DNA of 64,000 bases from NCBI RefSeq assembly GCF_003001955.1, contig NZ_PVNH01000003.1, forward strand, positions 372,001-436,000. Reading direction: 5' to 3'. This stretch comes from Prauserella shujinwangii. Lineage in GTDB: Bacteria; Actinomycetota; Actinomycetes; Mycobacteriales; Pseudonocardiaceae. Each line of letters opens with the position of its first letter. Within the stretch, counting starts at the first letter, position 1. A program made the position numbers and the translations under genes. The notes beneath the pieces were generated by a model. The model was not told where the DNA came from. It ran no database searches and was given only the letters and a program-made list of their open reading frames with translations. Below are positions 1 through 8,804 of the stretch, in pieces.

Positions 1-848
1 ACCGGGCAGCCCGCGGCCTGATCACCGGCCGTACCGGAAACCTCGGGCTGATCGTGCCCGACCTCGCGAACCCGTTCTTCCCCGATGTCGTCAAGGGCAT
101 CCAGGCCAGGGCGCGCGAGGCCGACTACTCCGTCTTCCTCGCCGACACCGACGAGGACCCCTCCGCCGAACTCGGTCTCGTGCGTGCGCTCGCCAAGCAG
201 GTCGACGGCATCATCCTGTGCTCACCGCGGATGAACGCCGAGGACCTGCGCACGGCGTCGGCCGCCGCCCCACTCGTCGCGGTCAACCGCCGGGGCTCCC
301 ACGTCCCCGCGGTGACCATCGACAACGCGGGCGGCATGCGGCAGGCCGTCGCGCACCTCGCGGCCCTCGGGCACCACCGTGTCGGTTACGTCGCCGGCCC
401 CCGGAGCAGCTGGTCCAACCGGGAGCGGGTGCGCGCCATCCGGGCCGCCGCGGAGACCGAGCGGGTGGAGCTCGTCGAGGTCGGCAACGCGCCACCGCAG
501 TTCGAGGGTGGCGTGGCCGTGGCGGACCTGGTCGTCGCGGCCGAGGTCACGGCGGTCATCGCCTACAACGACGTGGTCGCGCTCGGCCTGCTGACCAGGC
601 TCGCCGCGCGCGGGATCGAGGTGCCACGCGACCTCAGCGTCGTGGGCATCGACGACATCGCGATGTCCGGGATGTTCAGCCCGGCACTGACCACCGTGTC
701 CATCCCCAAGGCGCAGTCCGGACGTGCCGCCGTGGAGTTGCTCCTGCAGGTGCTGGACAACCCCGGCGGCCGCAACCCGTCCCGGCGGGAGATCCCCACC
801 CAGCTGCTGGTCCGGGACACCACCGCCATCGCCAGCACCCGCCGGTAG
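1..848 (+). CDS. LacI-family transcriptional regulator (5' end outside window)
   Basis: The reading frame is open from the window edge, so only the ligand-binding part (about 282 residues) is present and the N-terminal helix-turn-helix is missing. The visible start of the core, GLIVPDLANPFF, is the usual opening of the periplasmic-binding-protein-like effector domain of LacI/GalR regulators. Later segments (AYNDVVALGLL, VVGIDDIAMSG) are also family hallmarks. It stands directly upstream of the uronate transport and catabolism operon, so it is probably its sugar-acid-responsive repressor (inference). It is also the best local candidate to bind the two operators in front of the GH115 gene. The call to family is firm; the ligand is not known. 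Confidence 0.93.
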   Translation, partial: RAARGLITGRTGNLGLIVPDLANPFFPDVVKGIQARAREADYSVFLADTDEDPSAELGLVRALAKQVDGIILCSPRMNAEDLRTASAAAPLVAVNRRGSHVPAVTIDNAGGMRQAVAHLAALGHHRVGYVAGPRSSWSNRERVRAIRAAAETERVELVEVGNAPPQFEGGVAVADLVVAAEVTAVIAYNDVVALGLLTRLAARGIEVPRDLSVVGIDDIAMSGMFSPALTTVSIPKAQSGRAAVELLLQVLDNPGGRNPSRREIPTQLLVRDTTAIASTRR

Positions 849-924
849 GCCCGGCCGCCCACGCCGGACCCACCGGTGCGCCGCCGATCGACGACCGCTC
901 GGCGGGAGAGAAGGGATTCGATCG

Positions 925-2136
925 ATGCGAAAGACCCGACACCGCGTGGCCCTGCTCGCCGGAGCGCTCGCCGCGACACTCGTCGCCGCCTGCGGCGCAC
1001 CCGACACCGGAAGCTCCGGGGACACCAGCGGCCCGGTCCCCGAGAAGCCGGAGAGCCCGGTGACGCTGAACATCCTCGACGTCGCCGGCAACCTCCAGCT
1101 CACCCAGGGCATGATCGACGAGTTCGTGGAACAGCACCCGGACGTCATCTCCAGGGTGACCTACAGCAAGGCGCCCGCCCCCTCGCTCATCGGAAAGATC
1201 AAGTCCCAGCAGGGCGCGGGCCGGGTCGACATCGGACTGGTCCTCACCGGGGTCGACGGCCTCGCGGCAGGCGTCGACCAGGGTCTGTGGGAGCAGCTGC
1301 TGCCGAGGTTCTCCGACCGGCTGCCGGGCATGGACGACTACCTCGACGGCGCGGCCGACATGCAGAAGCTCGCCGACGGCCACGGCGTCACGGTCACCTA
1401 CTACCCCTCCGGCCCGCTCATCGAGTATCTGCCCTCGCGCGTGCCGAACCCGCCGCGCACCGCGCAGGAGCTGCTCGACTACGCCAAGGCGAACCCGGGC
1501 AAGGTGGCCTACGCGCGGCCGTCCAACTCCGGCCCCGGCCGGACGTTCCTCATGGGGCTGCCGTACATCCTCGGCGACTCCGACCCCAAGGACCCGGAGA
1601 ACGGCTGGGACAAGACGTGGGAGTACCTGGCGGAGCTGAACTCCTACATCGACACGTACCCGTCGGGCACCACGCAGACCATGAAGGACCTCGCCAACGG
1701 CACGGTCGACATCGTCGCCACCACCACCGGCTGGGACATCAACCCGCGCGTGCTGGGCACCGTGCCGAAGGAGGCCGAGATCGGCACGCTGGAGGGCTTC
1801 CACTGGGTCACCGACGCGCACTACGCCGTGATCCCGAAGGGCGCCACCGCCGACCAGCAGGCGGCCGCGCTGCAGCTGATCCAGTTCATGCTCACCAAGG
1901 AGCAGCAGGCCAAGGCCTACGACCAGGGCTACTTCTACCCGGGTCCCGCGGTGCGTGGCGTCGAGCTGTCCATGGCCCCGCAGGAGAGCCAGCAGGCCAT
2001 CCGCGAGTACGGCAGGCCCGAGTACGACCGGCTGATCGCCGAGCACCCCACGGAGACCCCGCTCGACGCCAAGTCGCTCGTGGCGGCGTTCGAGCGCTGG
2101 GACCGGGAGATCGGCGGAGCGAAGGTGGAGAAATGA
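925..2136 (+). CDS. ABC transporter extracellular solute-binding lipoprotein
   Basis: This 403-residue lipoprotein has a basic N-terminus, a hydrophobic stretch and a lipobox LVAAC with the acylated cysteine at residue 23. The fold resembles extracellular solute-binding family 1 proteins. The ATG at 925 is preceded by a GGGAGAGAAGG ribosome-binding sequence; a longer upstream frame exists but lacks a signal peptide in the right place. The gene order binding protein, ATPase, permease, permease is that of PotABCD/Fbp-type systems. The last codons overlap the start of the ATPase gene (ATGA at 2133-2136), indicating translational coupling. From context it probably delivers a uronic acid or an aldouronate to the transporter, although this family's ligands vary widely and the sequence does not fix the substrate. 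Confidence 0.9.
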   Translation: MRKTRHRVALLAGALAATLVAACGAPDTGSSGDTSGPVPEKPESPVTLNILDVAGNLQLTQGMIDEFVEQHPDVISRVTYSKAPAPSLIGKIKSQQGAGRVDIGLVLTGVDGLAAGVDQGLWEQLLPRFSDRLPGMDDYLDGAADMQKLADGHGVTVTYYPSGPLIEYLPSRVPNPPRTAQELLDYAKANPGKVAYARPSNSGPGRTFLMGLPYILGDSDPKDPENGWDKTWEYLAELNSYIDTYPSGTTQTMKDLANGTVDIVATTTGWDINPRVLGTVPKEAEIGTLEGFHWVTDAHYAVIPKGATADQQAAALQLIQFMLTKEQQAKAYDQGYFYPGPAVRGVELSMAPQESQQAIREYGRPEYDRLIAEHPTETPLDAKSLVAAFERWDREIGGAKVEK

Positions 2137-3302
2137 CGGAACGGCACGGACGCCGCGAGTTCGGCACGCTCCGGCTGGCCGGGGTCGGCCGCCGGTTCGG
2201 CAGGCACGACGCCCTCGCCGATCTCGACCTGGAGATCCACCGCGGCGAGTTCATCGCGCTGCTCGGCCCGTCGGGCTGCGGCAAGTCGACCGCGCTGAAC
2301 TGCCTGGCCGGACTGCTGCCGCTCACCTCGGGGTCGATCCGGCTGGACGACGAGCGGATCGACGTGCTGCCACCGGAACGGCGCGGCTTCGGCATGGTGT
2401 TCCAGAACTACGCGCTGTTCCCGCACATGTCGGTGCGCCGCAATATCGCTTTCGGACTCCGTATGCGGCGAATGAGCAAAGCGGAGGTGCGCCGCCGTAC
2501 GGAGGAGGCCATCCGGCTGGTGCGGCTGGAGGAGCACGCGGACAAGCTGCCCGGGCAGCTCTCCGGCGGGCAGCAGCAACGGGTCGCCATCGCCAGGGCC
2601 GTGGTGCTGGAACCCTCGCTCGTGCTGATGGACGAACCATTGTCCAATCTGGATGCCAAGCTGCGGCTGGAGATGCGGACCGAGATCCGCCGCCTGCACC
2701 AGACCCTGGGCCTCACCACCGTGTACGTGACGCACGACCAGGAGGAGGCGCTCTCGCTGGCCGACCGGCTGGTCGTGCTGCGGGACGGCCGCGTGCAGCA
2801 GGTCGGCACGCCCGAGGACCTGCACACGCGGCCGGCCAACTGGCACGTCGCCGACTTCATGGGCTACCGCAACCTGCTGCGCCTCACCGCGGGCGAGCGC
2901 ACCGGGGGCGCGATCCGCGTCGAGGGGCGGGGCCTGCGCCTCGAGGCCACCCCGGTCGGCGACATCCGGTCCGGCCAGCCGGTCGTCGCCGGGGTCCGGC
3001 CCGAGGACCTGGTGATCACCGATTCCGCGGACCCTGGCGGCAACGTCGTCCGCGCCACCGTGGACGTCGTGGAGTACCAGGGCCGCGAGCACGCCGTCGA
3101 GGCGTGGACCGACGACGGGGTCCGGCTGCACATCCGCAGCGGCCGCAGGCCCGCGTCCGGCGACGAGGTGACGTTGCGGGTCGACCGGGCCCGGCTGCTG
3201 GCGTTCCCGGACGACCTCGGCTCCGGCCCGGCACCCGCCGAGCCGGAGCCTCCCGAGGGCGCGCGGCAGGTGGCCGTCGCGGGACGGGGGCTGTCGGCAT
3301 GA
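2133..3302 (+). CDS. ABC transporter ATP-binding protein (PotA/UgpC-like)
   Basis: This is a 389-residue importer ATPase. The nucleotide-binding domain shows Walker A GPSGCGKS (45-52), a Q-loop in VFQNYALFP, signature LSGGQ (143-147), Walker B LVLMDEP (163-169) and the switch His in YVTHDQEE. Residues from about 240 form the C-terminal TOBE-type regulatory domain, with the family phrase GVRPEDL. The ATG at 2133 overlaps the upstream stop codon. The gene ends overlapping the next ATG by 4 bp. It energises the two adjacent permeases. The sequence alone does not distinguish sugar from polyamine or iron importers; the operon context favours a hexuronate-type substrate. Confidence 0.95.
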   Translation: MTERHGRREFGTLRLAGVGRRFGRHDALADLDLEIHRGEFIALLGPSGCGKSTALNCLAGLLPLTSGSIRLDDERIDVLPPERRGFGMVFQNYALFPHMSVRRNIAFGLRMRRMSKAEVRRRTEEAIRLVRLEEHADKLPGQLSGGQQQRVAIARAVVLEPSLVLMDEPLSNLDAKLRLEMRTEIRRLHQTLGLTTVYVTHDQEEALSLADRLVVLRDGRVQQVGTPEDLHTRPANWHVADFMGYRNLLRLTAGERTGGAIRVEGRGLRLEATPVGDIRSGQPVVAGVRPEDLVITDSADPGGNVVRATVDVVEYQGREHAVEAWTDDGVRLHIRSGRRPASGDEVTLRVDRARLLAFPDDLGSGPAPAEPEPPEGARQVAVAGRGLSA

Positions 3303-4228
3303 CCACGGTGTCCCCGCCCGCCCCCACCGGGACGGGCAGCCCGCCCGGCCCGGACCCGGGGCTGCGGCACCGGCTGGCCGAACGCGGCATCGACCGGCAG
3401 CTGCTGCTGCTGGTCCCCGCGATCGTGTTCATCGTCGGGCTGTTCGTCTACCCGTTCCTCTACGGGCTCGGCCTGTCGTTCCAGCCCAGGGAAGGCGGCG
3501 GCCCGTTCGCCGACTACGAGCGCTTCTTCACCGACCCGTACCAGCGGGACACGATCTGGAAGACGCTGGTGCTCGCCGTGCCCGCCGCGCTGCTGAACGT
3601 CCTCGCCTCCGTGCCGATCGCCTACCGGATGCGGGGGCGCTTCCGCGGCAAGCGGCTGCTGACGATCCTGCTGGTCGTCCCGATCACGCTCGGCACGGTG
3701 CTCACCGCGGAGGGCCTGCTGAACTACCTCGGACCCGCAGGCTGGTTCAACCGGCTGCTGCAGTCGGCCGGGCTGGTCGACGAGCCGATCCAGCTCATCG
3801 GCAACTACTGGGGCGTGTTCTTCTCGCTGGTGATCACCGGCTTCCCGTTCGCGTTCCTGCTGATCCTGTCGTACCTGTCCGGTATCGACCCCTCGCTGGA
3901 GCGGGCGGCCGCGACACTCGGCGCCCGCTGGTGGGACCGCTTCCGGCACATCACGCTTCCGCTGCTGGCGCCGGGCCTGGCCACCACGTTCTGCCTGACG
4001 TTCGTGCTGGCGTTCAGCGTGTTCCCCTCGGCGATCCTCGTCGGGAACCCGGCGGGGGAGACGCGCGTGATCTCGATCGCCGCGTACCAGGCGGCGTACG
4101 AGCAGTACGACTACCCGTTCGCCTCGACCATCGCGATGATCATGGCCGCCGTCGAGCTCGCCGTCATCGCGCTCGTGCTGCTGTGGCGATCACGCCTGTA
4201 CAAGGGCTCGACGGGAGGTAAGGGATGA
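3299..4228 (+). CDS. ABC transporter permease, first subunit
   Basis: This 309-residue membrane protein has about six transmembrane segments and begins its first membrane span around residue 38 ([15 protein letters not shown]). An EAA-type cytoplasmic loop is visible as [21 protein letters not shown], which contacts the ATPase. The size and layout match PotB/FbpB-like subunits. The ATG at 3299 overlaps the ATPase stop and its own stop overlaps the next permease (4225). It forms the heterodimeric channel with the following gene. Confidence 0.92.
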   Translation: MTTVSPPAPTGTGSPPGPDPGLRHRLAERGIDRQLLLLVPAIVFIVGLFVYPFLYGLGLSFQPREGGGPFADYERFFTDPYQRDTIWKTLVLAVPAALLNVLASVPIAYRMRGRFRGKRLLTILLVVPITLGTVLTAEGLLNYLGPAGWFNRLLQSAGLVDEPIQLIGNYWGVFFSLVITGFPFAFLLILSYLSGIDPSLERAAATLGARWWDRFRHITLPLLAPGLATTFCLTFVLAFSVFPSAILVGNPAGETRVISIAAYQAAYEQYDYPFASTIAMIMAAVELAVIALVLLWRSRLYKGSTGGKG

Positions 4229-5091
4229 CCACGTTCGGCCTCGCCCGCTCCGGCCCGCCGCGCCGCCGGATCGTCGGCACGCCCGCGGCCTGGCTCGTCT
4301 GGGGCGCGGTGATCTTCTTCCTGCTCAACGTGCTCGGCGTGGTCGGGTCGGTGGTGGTGAACTCGTTCGGCACGCACTGGTTCGGCGGGTGGCTGCCGGA
4401 CGGGGTCACGGGCCGGTGGTACGCGGAGGCCTGGCAGGACTTCGGCCTGCTCGAACTGATCATCGTCACGGTCGAGGTGTGCGCCGCGGTGGTGGCGCTG
4501 TCGCTGGTGATCGGCGTGCCCGCGGCGTACGTGCTCGCGCGGCGCGATTTTCCCGGCAAGAAGCTCGTCTACCTGGCGTTCCTGCTGCCGATCCTGATGC
4601 CGCCCATCACCTACGGTATTCCACTCGCGACAGTGCTGTACAAGTTCGGGTTCGCGGGCAATCTCTCCGGGGTCATCCTCGCCAACCTGGTGCCCGCCGT
4701 GCCGTTCGTCATCCTCACCATGACGCCGTTCATCGAGCAGATCGACCCCGCGATCGAACGGGCCGCCCGGATGTGCGGCGCCGGGCTGCGCGAGGTGTTC
4801 CTGCGCATCCTCACGCCGCTGCTGATCCCGGGCATCCTCGCCGCGGGCATCCTGGTGCTGGTGCGCACCGTCGGCATGTTCGAGCTGACGTTCCTCACCG
4901 CGGGCCCGGACTCGCAGACCCTCATCGTCGCCCTGTTCTACTCGATGTCGGCGGCGGGGATCCGCGCGCAGCAGTCGGTGGACGCGATGGCGGTGATCTA
5001 CACCGGAATGATGCTGGTGCTGCTCGTCATCGCGCTCCGGTTCGTCAACCCCACCCAGCTCGTGGCGAGGGTGAAGGAGGAGCCGGAATGA
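4225..5091 (+). CDS. ABC transporter permease, second subunit
   Basis: This 288-residue inner-membrane subunit is PotC-like, with around six hydrophobic segments and an EAA loop ([18 protein letters not shown]). A ribosome-binding sequence GGGAGGTAAGG precedes the ATG at 4225. The stop overlaps the ATG of the ManD gene by 4 bp, which ties transport and catabolism into one transcript. It partners the preceding permease. Confidence 0.92.
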   Translation: MTTFGLARSGPPRRRIVGTPAAWLVWGAVIFFLLNVLGVVGSVVVNSFGTHWFGGWLPDGVTGRWYAEAWQDFGLLELIIVTVEVCAAVVALSLVIGVPAAYVLARRDFPGKKLVYLAFLLPILMPPITYGIPLATVLYKFGFAGNLSGVILANLVPAVPFVILTMTPFIEQIDPAIERAARMCGAGLREVFLRILTPLLIPGILAAGILVLVRTVGMFELTFLTAGPDSQTLIVALFYSMSAAGIRAQQSVDAMAVIYTGMMLVLLVIALRFVNPTQLVARVKEEPE

Positions 5092-6296
5092 GGATCGCCG
5101 ACGCGAGGGTCATCGTCACCTGCCCCGGCCGCAACTTCGTCACGCTCAAGCTCGTCACCGACGACGGGGTGACCGGGGTCGGCGACGCCACCCTCAACGG
5201 GCGGGAGCTGGCCGTCGCCGCCTACCTGCGGGACCACGTGGTCCCGGTGCTGCTCGGCCGCGAGGCACACCGCATCGAGGACACGTGGCAGTACCTGTTC
5301 CAGGGCGCGTACTGGCGGCGCGGGCCGGTGACCATGACCGCGATCGCCGCCGTCGACACCGCGCTGTGGGACATCAAGGGCAAGGTCGCGGGGCTGCCCG
5401 TGTACCAGCTGCTCGGCGGGCGCAGCCGCGAGGGCGTCACCGTGTACGGGCACGCCAACGGGGAGACCGTCGACGACGTGCTGGCCGAGGTCGGCCGGTT
5501 CACCGAGCTCGGCTACCGCGCGGTGCGGCTGCAGTGCGGGGTTCCCGGGCTGTCGTCGACCTACGGGGTCAGCGGGGACAGGATGTTCTACGAACCCGCC
5601 GACGCCGCCGTCCCCACGGAGAACCAGTGGTCCACGGCCGCCTACCTGGACTTCGTGCCGACGCTGTTCCGGCGGGCCAGGGAGGAGTTCGGGCCGGGGC
5701 TGGCGCTGCTGCACGACGTGCACCACCGGCTCACCCCGATCGAGGCGGCGCGGCTGGGCAGGGCGCTGGAACCCCACGGGCTGTTCTGGCTCGAGGACCC
5801 GGTGCCCGCCGACCTGCAGGAGGGCTTCCGGCTGATCCGGGGGCACACCACCACGCCGATCGCGGTCGGCGAGGTCATCAACACCATCTGGGACTGCGCG
5901 GGGCTCATCCGCGAGCAGCTGATCGATTTCATCCGGTGCTCGGTCGTCCACGCCGGCGGCATCACGCACCTGAGGCGGATCTTCGATCTCGCGGCACTGC
6001 ACCACGTCCGCAGCGGTTCGCACGGCGCGACCGACCTCTCCCCGGTGTGCCTGGCCGCGGCCCTGCACCTGGACATCAGCATCCCGAACTTCGGGCTGCA
6101 GGAGTACATGCGGCACACCGCCGAGACCGACGCGGTGTTCCCGCACGGTTACCACTTCGCCGACGGCTACCTGCATCCGGGCGAGGAGCCGGGACTCGGT
6201 GTGGACATCGACGAGGACGCCGCCGCCCGCCACCCGTACCGCCCCGCCTCGCTCCCGGTGAACCGGCTGGCCGACGGCACGATGCACCCCTGGTGA
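5088..6296 (+). CDS. manD: D-mannonate dehydratase, enolase superfamily (ManD/RspA type)
   Basis: This 402-residue protein has the exact usual length of ManD enzymes, which dehydrate D-mannonate to 2-keto-3-deoxy-D-gluconate using Mg2+. My residue count places Asp210, Glu236 and Glu262 at the metal-ligand positions and Arg147, Tyr159 and His212 at the catalytic positions known from characterised ManD. His312 in the GSHGATD segment is a further likely catalytic residue. The loop [13 protein letters not shown] is diagnostic. Start and stop overlap or abut neighbours within the uronate operon. Members of this subgroup include low-activity enzymes on D-gluconate and mannonate, so substrate efficiency is not assured, but flanking kinase and reductase genes support mannonate catabolism. 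Confidence 0.93.
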   Translation: MRIADARVIVTCPGRNFVTLKLVTDDGVTGVGDATLNGRELAVAAYLRDHVVPVLLGREAHRIEDTWQYLFQGAYWRRGPVTMTAIAAVDTALWDIKGKVAGLPVYQLLGGRSREGVTVYGHANGETVDDVLAEVGRFTELGYRAVRLQCGVPGLSSTYGVSGDRMFYEPADAAVPTENQWSTAAYLDFVPTLFRRAREEFGPGLALLHDVHHRLTPIEAARLGRALEPHGLFWLEDPVPADLQEGFRLIRGHTTTPIAVGEVINTIWDCAGLIREQLIDFIRCSVVHAGGITHLRRIFDLAALHHVRSGSHGATDLSPVCLAAALHLDISIPNFGLQEYMRHTAETDAVFPHGYHFADGYLHPGEEPGLGVDIDEDAAARHPYRPASLPVNRLADGTMHPW

Positions 6297-6315
6297 GCAC
6301 GGGGAAGGAGCAGCG

Positions 6316-7287
6316 ATGTCCGAACCGGACGCACTGGAAGCACTGGGCACAGTGGACGTTCTCGTGATCGGGGAGCCGCTCGTCGAGCTCTCCTCGACCC
6401 GGCCGATGCACAACGGGGCGCCCATGCGGCTCGGCTTCTCCGGCGACGCGCTCAACGCCGCCGCGGCCGCCGCGGCGGCGGGTGCCCGCACCGCACTGCT
6501 GGCCAGGGTGCCCGCCGACGAGCTCGGGGACGCGATGGTCGCGCACATCGCGGAGCTCGGCGTCGAGACCGGCGCGCTGCTCCGCGTCCCCGGGCAGCAC
6601 GGCGTCTACCTCACGCACATCGACCCCACCGGAGGGCGCCAGTTCGCCTATGCCCGTTCGGGCAGCGCGACCTCGGCGCTGGCGCCGGAGGACCTGCCGG
6701 GCGGCCTCGTCGCCTCGGCCGGGGTGGTGGTGTCGAGCGGGGTGACGTGTGCGCTGTCGGCCGGTGCGGCGGCGGCCGTCGAACGGGCCGCCCGGCTCGC
6801 CCGATGCTTCGTGTACGACCCCAACTTCCGGCCCCGGCTGACCGGCGCGGACGCCGCCGCCGCGGTGCTGCGCAGGCTCGCCCCGCTGGCCCGGCTGGTC
6901 ACCCCTTCGTGGCCGGGTGAGGCGCGGCAGCTGCTCGGGCTCGGCCCCGACTCGGTGCCGGGGGACGCGGTGGCCGCGGTGCTCGCGCTCGGTGCGGCAG
7001 CGGTGGCGGTGACCAGCGGCCCGGACGGGGTGCTGCTCGGCACCCCCGCCGGGGAGACCGAGATCCCGCCGGTGCCCCCGCCGCGGGTCGTCGACCAGAC
7101 CGGTGCGGGGGACGTGCTCACCGGCACCATCGCGGCCCGGCTGGCGCTGGGGGACGACCTGCTCGACGCCGTCCGGCTCGGGGCGGGTGCCGCCGCGCTG
7201 TCCGTGCAGGGCAGGGGCGGCACCGGGTACCTGCCCACCCTGGCGGAGTCCCGCGCGGCCGCCTGCGCGCGCGGAGCGGTCCGGTGA
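6316..7287 (+). CDS. PfkB-family sugar kinase, probable 2-keto-3-deoxygluconate kinase
   Basis: This 323-residue ribokinase-fold kinase has the N-terminal GEPLVEL and FSGDALNAA segments that bind sugar acids, and the C-terminal signature DQTGAGD with the general base Asp266. In the operon it follows the mannonate dehydratase. The expected reaction is ATP-dependent phosphorylation of KDG to KDPG. A GGGGAAGGAG sequence lies upstream of the ATG. The frame overlaps the next gene by 4 bp. The pocket cannot be resolved by eye, so another ketose or sugar-acid substrate remains possible, but the pathway position makes KDG the best choice. Confidence 0.85.
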   Translation: MSEPDALEALGTVDVLVIGEPLVELSSTRPMHNGAPMRLGFSGDALNAAAAAAAAGARTALLARVPADELGDAMVAHIAELGVETGALLRVPGQHGVYLTHIDPTGGRQFAYARSGSATSALAPEDLPGGLVASAGVVVSSGVTCALSAGAAAAVERAARLARCFVYDPNFRPRLTGADAAAAVLRRLAPLARLVTPSWPGEARQLLGLGPDSVPGDAVAAVLALGAAAVAVTSGPDGVLLGTPAGETEIPPVPPPRVVDQTGAGDVLTGTIAARLALGDDLLDAVRLGAGAAALSVQGRGGTGYLPTLAESRAAACARGAVR

Positions 7288-8804
7288 GCGGCGACGTGGT
7301 GCTGCTCACGGCGGGTGACGACGTGGCCGTCGCCCTGCGCGAGCTGCCCGAGGGCGGCGCCGTCGAGGTCCCCGGGGGCCCGGGGATGGCCGCGCGCGAG
7401 CGCGTGCCGCCGGGCCACAAGATCGCGCTGCGGGACCTGCCGGAGGGCGCCGCCGTGCGCAAGTACGGACACGTCATCGGCGTGGCCACGCGCCCGGTGC
7501 GGGCGGGCGAGCACGTGCACACGCACAACCTCGGGATGCCGGCGCAGCACGGGGAACCAGAGTCCGGAATGGACGGTTCGGCACTCGTCCCGCCGGCGCG
7601 CACGACGTTCCAGGGCATCCGGCGGCCGGACGGCTCCGTGGGGACCCGGAACCACGTGGGCGTGCTGACCACGGTCAACTGCTCGGCCACCGTCGCCAGG
7701 CAGATCGTGCGGCGCACGGAGAACGACCTCGCCGACCCCGCGTCCGGCGTGGACGGCGTGCTGGCGCTCACCCACGGCACCGGCTGCGGCATGACCACCG
7801 ACGGCGACGGCTGGCGGCTGCTGCGCCGCACGCTCGCCGGGTACGCGCGGCATCCCAACATCGGGGCGCTCGTCGTGGTCGGCCTCGGCTGCGAGGTGAA
7901 CGCGGTGCGCTCGCTCGTCGCCGAGCTCGGTGTCGGCGAGCACGTGCCGGTCGAGTCGTACACGATCCAGGACGCGGGCGGCACGATGGACGCCATCGCC
8001 CACGGCGAGCGGCTGGTCCGGCGGCTGGCGGCCGGGCTGGCGGGCACCCGGCGGGAGGAGACCGGTGTCGAGCACCTGGTGCTCGGCCTGCAGTGCGGCG
8101 GCTCTGACGCGTGGTCCGGGCTGACCGCCAACCCGGCGCTCGGCGTCGCGAGCGACCTGCTCGTCGCGGCGGGCGGCACCAGCGTGCTCGGCGAGACGCC
8201 GGAGATCTACGGCGCCGAGCACCTGCTCACCCGGCGGGCGGCGCGACCCGAGGTGGCCGGCAGGCTGCGGGAGCGGATCGCCTGGTGGGAGCGCTACACG
8301 CGGGACAACGGCACGACGTTGGACGGCAACCCGTCACCCGGCAACAAGGAGGGCGGCATCACCACGATCCTGGAGAAGTCGCTCGGCGCCGTCGCGAAGG
8401 CGGGCACCGCACCGCTGGCGGGCGTCTGCGGCTACGCCGAACCCGTGCCGGGACCGGGTCTGGTGTTCATGGACACGCCGGGCTACGACCCGGTCTCGGT
8501 GACCGGCATGGTGGCTGGTGGCGCCAACCTGGTCTGCTTCACCACCGGCAGGGGCTCGGTGTTCGGCAGCAGGCCCGCGCCCACCGTGAAGGTCGCGACC
8601 AACGCGGCGACGGCGCGGCGGATGGCCGGGGACATGGACTTCGACTGCTCGCCCGCGATCGAGGCCGGGGTGCCGGTGGCCGAGCTGGGCGCGCGGTTGT
8701 ACGAGCACCTGCTCGACGTGGCCTCCGGGCGGCGCAGCCTCAGCGAGGAACTCGGCCTCGGCGGCGAGGAGCTGGTGCCCTGGCAGCTGGGAGCGGTGCT
8801 GTGA
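7284..8804 (+). CDS. uxaA: Altronate dehydratase family protein (UxaA-like)
   Basis: This 506-residue protein has an N-terminal SAF domain (about 1-85, with the segment PGHKIALRDLPEGAAVRKYG) and a large C-terminal UxaA catalytic region beginning at RPDGSVGTRNHVGV. Motifs such as HGTGCGM and LQCGGSDAWSG carry cysteines and histidines typical of the metal-dependent dehydratases. UxaA converts D-altronate to KDG in the galacturonate branch. Its presence beside ManD suggests the locus serves both glucuronate and galacturonate, or that this paralogue acts on a related aldonate. The GTG start at 7284 overlaps the kinase stop. Confidence 0.9.
   Translation: MSGDVVLLTAGDDVAVALRELPEGGAVEVPGGPGMAARERVPPGHKIALRDLPEGAAVRKYGHVIGVATRPVRAGEHVHTHNLGMPAQHGEPESGMDGSALVPPARTTFQGIRRPDGSVGTRNHVGVLTTVNCSATVARQIVRRTENDLADPASGVDGVLALTHGTGCGMTTDGDGWRLLRRTLAGYARHPNIGALVVVGLGCEVNAVRSLVAELGVGEHVPVESYTIQDAGGTMDAIAHGERLVRRLAAGLAGTRREETGVEHLVLGLQCGGSDAWSGLTANPALGVASDLLVAAGGTSVLGETPEIYGAEHLLTRRAARPEVAGRLRERIAWWERYTRDNGTTLDGNPSPGNKEGGITTILEKSLGAVAKAGTAPLAGVCGYAEPVPGPGLVFMDTPGYDPVSVTGMVAGGANLVCFTTGRGSVFGSRPAPTVKVATNAATARRMAGDMDFDCSPAIEAGVPVAELGARLYEHLLDVASGRRSLSEELGLGGEELVPWQLGAVL

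Noticed and set aside
676-2046. Large antisense open frame on the minus strand
   Set aside because: It is a typical high-GC shadow of the binding-protein gene, with low-complexity Gly/Val/Arg/His content and no domain.
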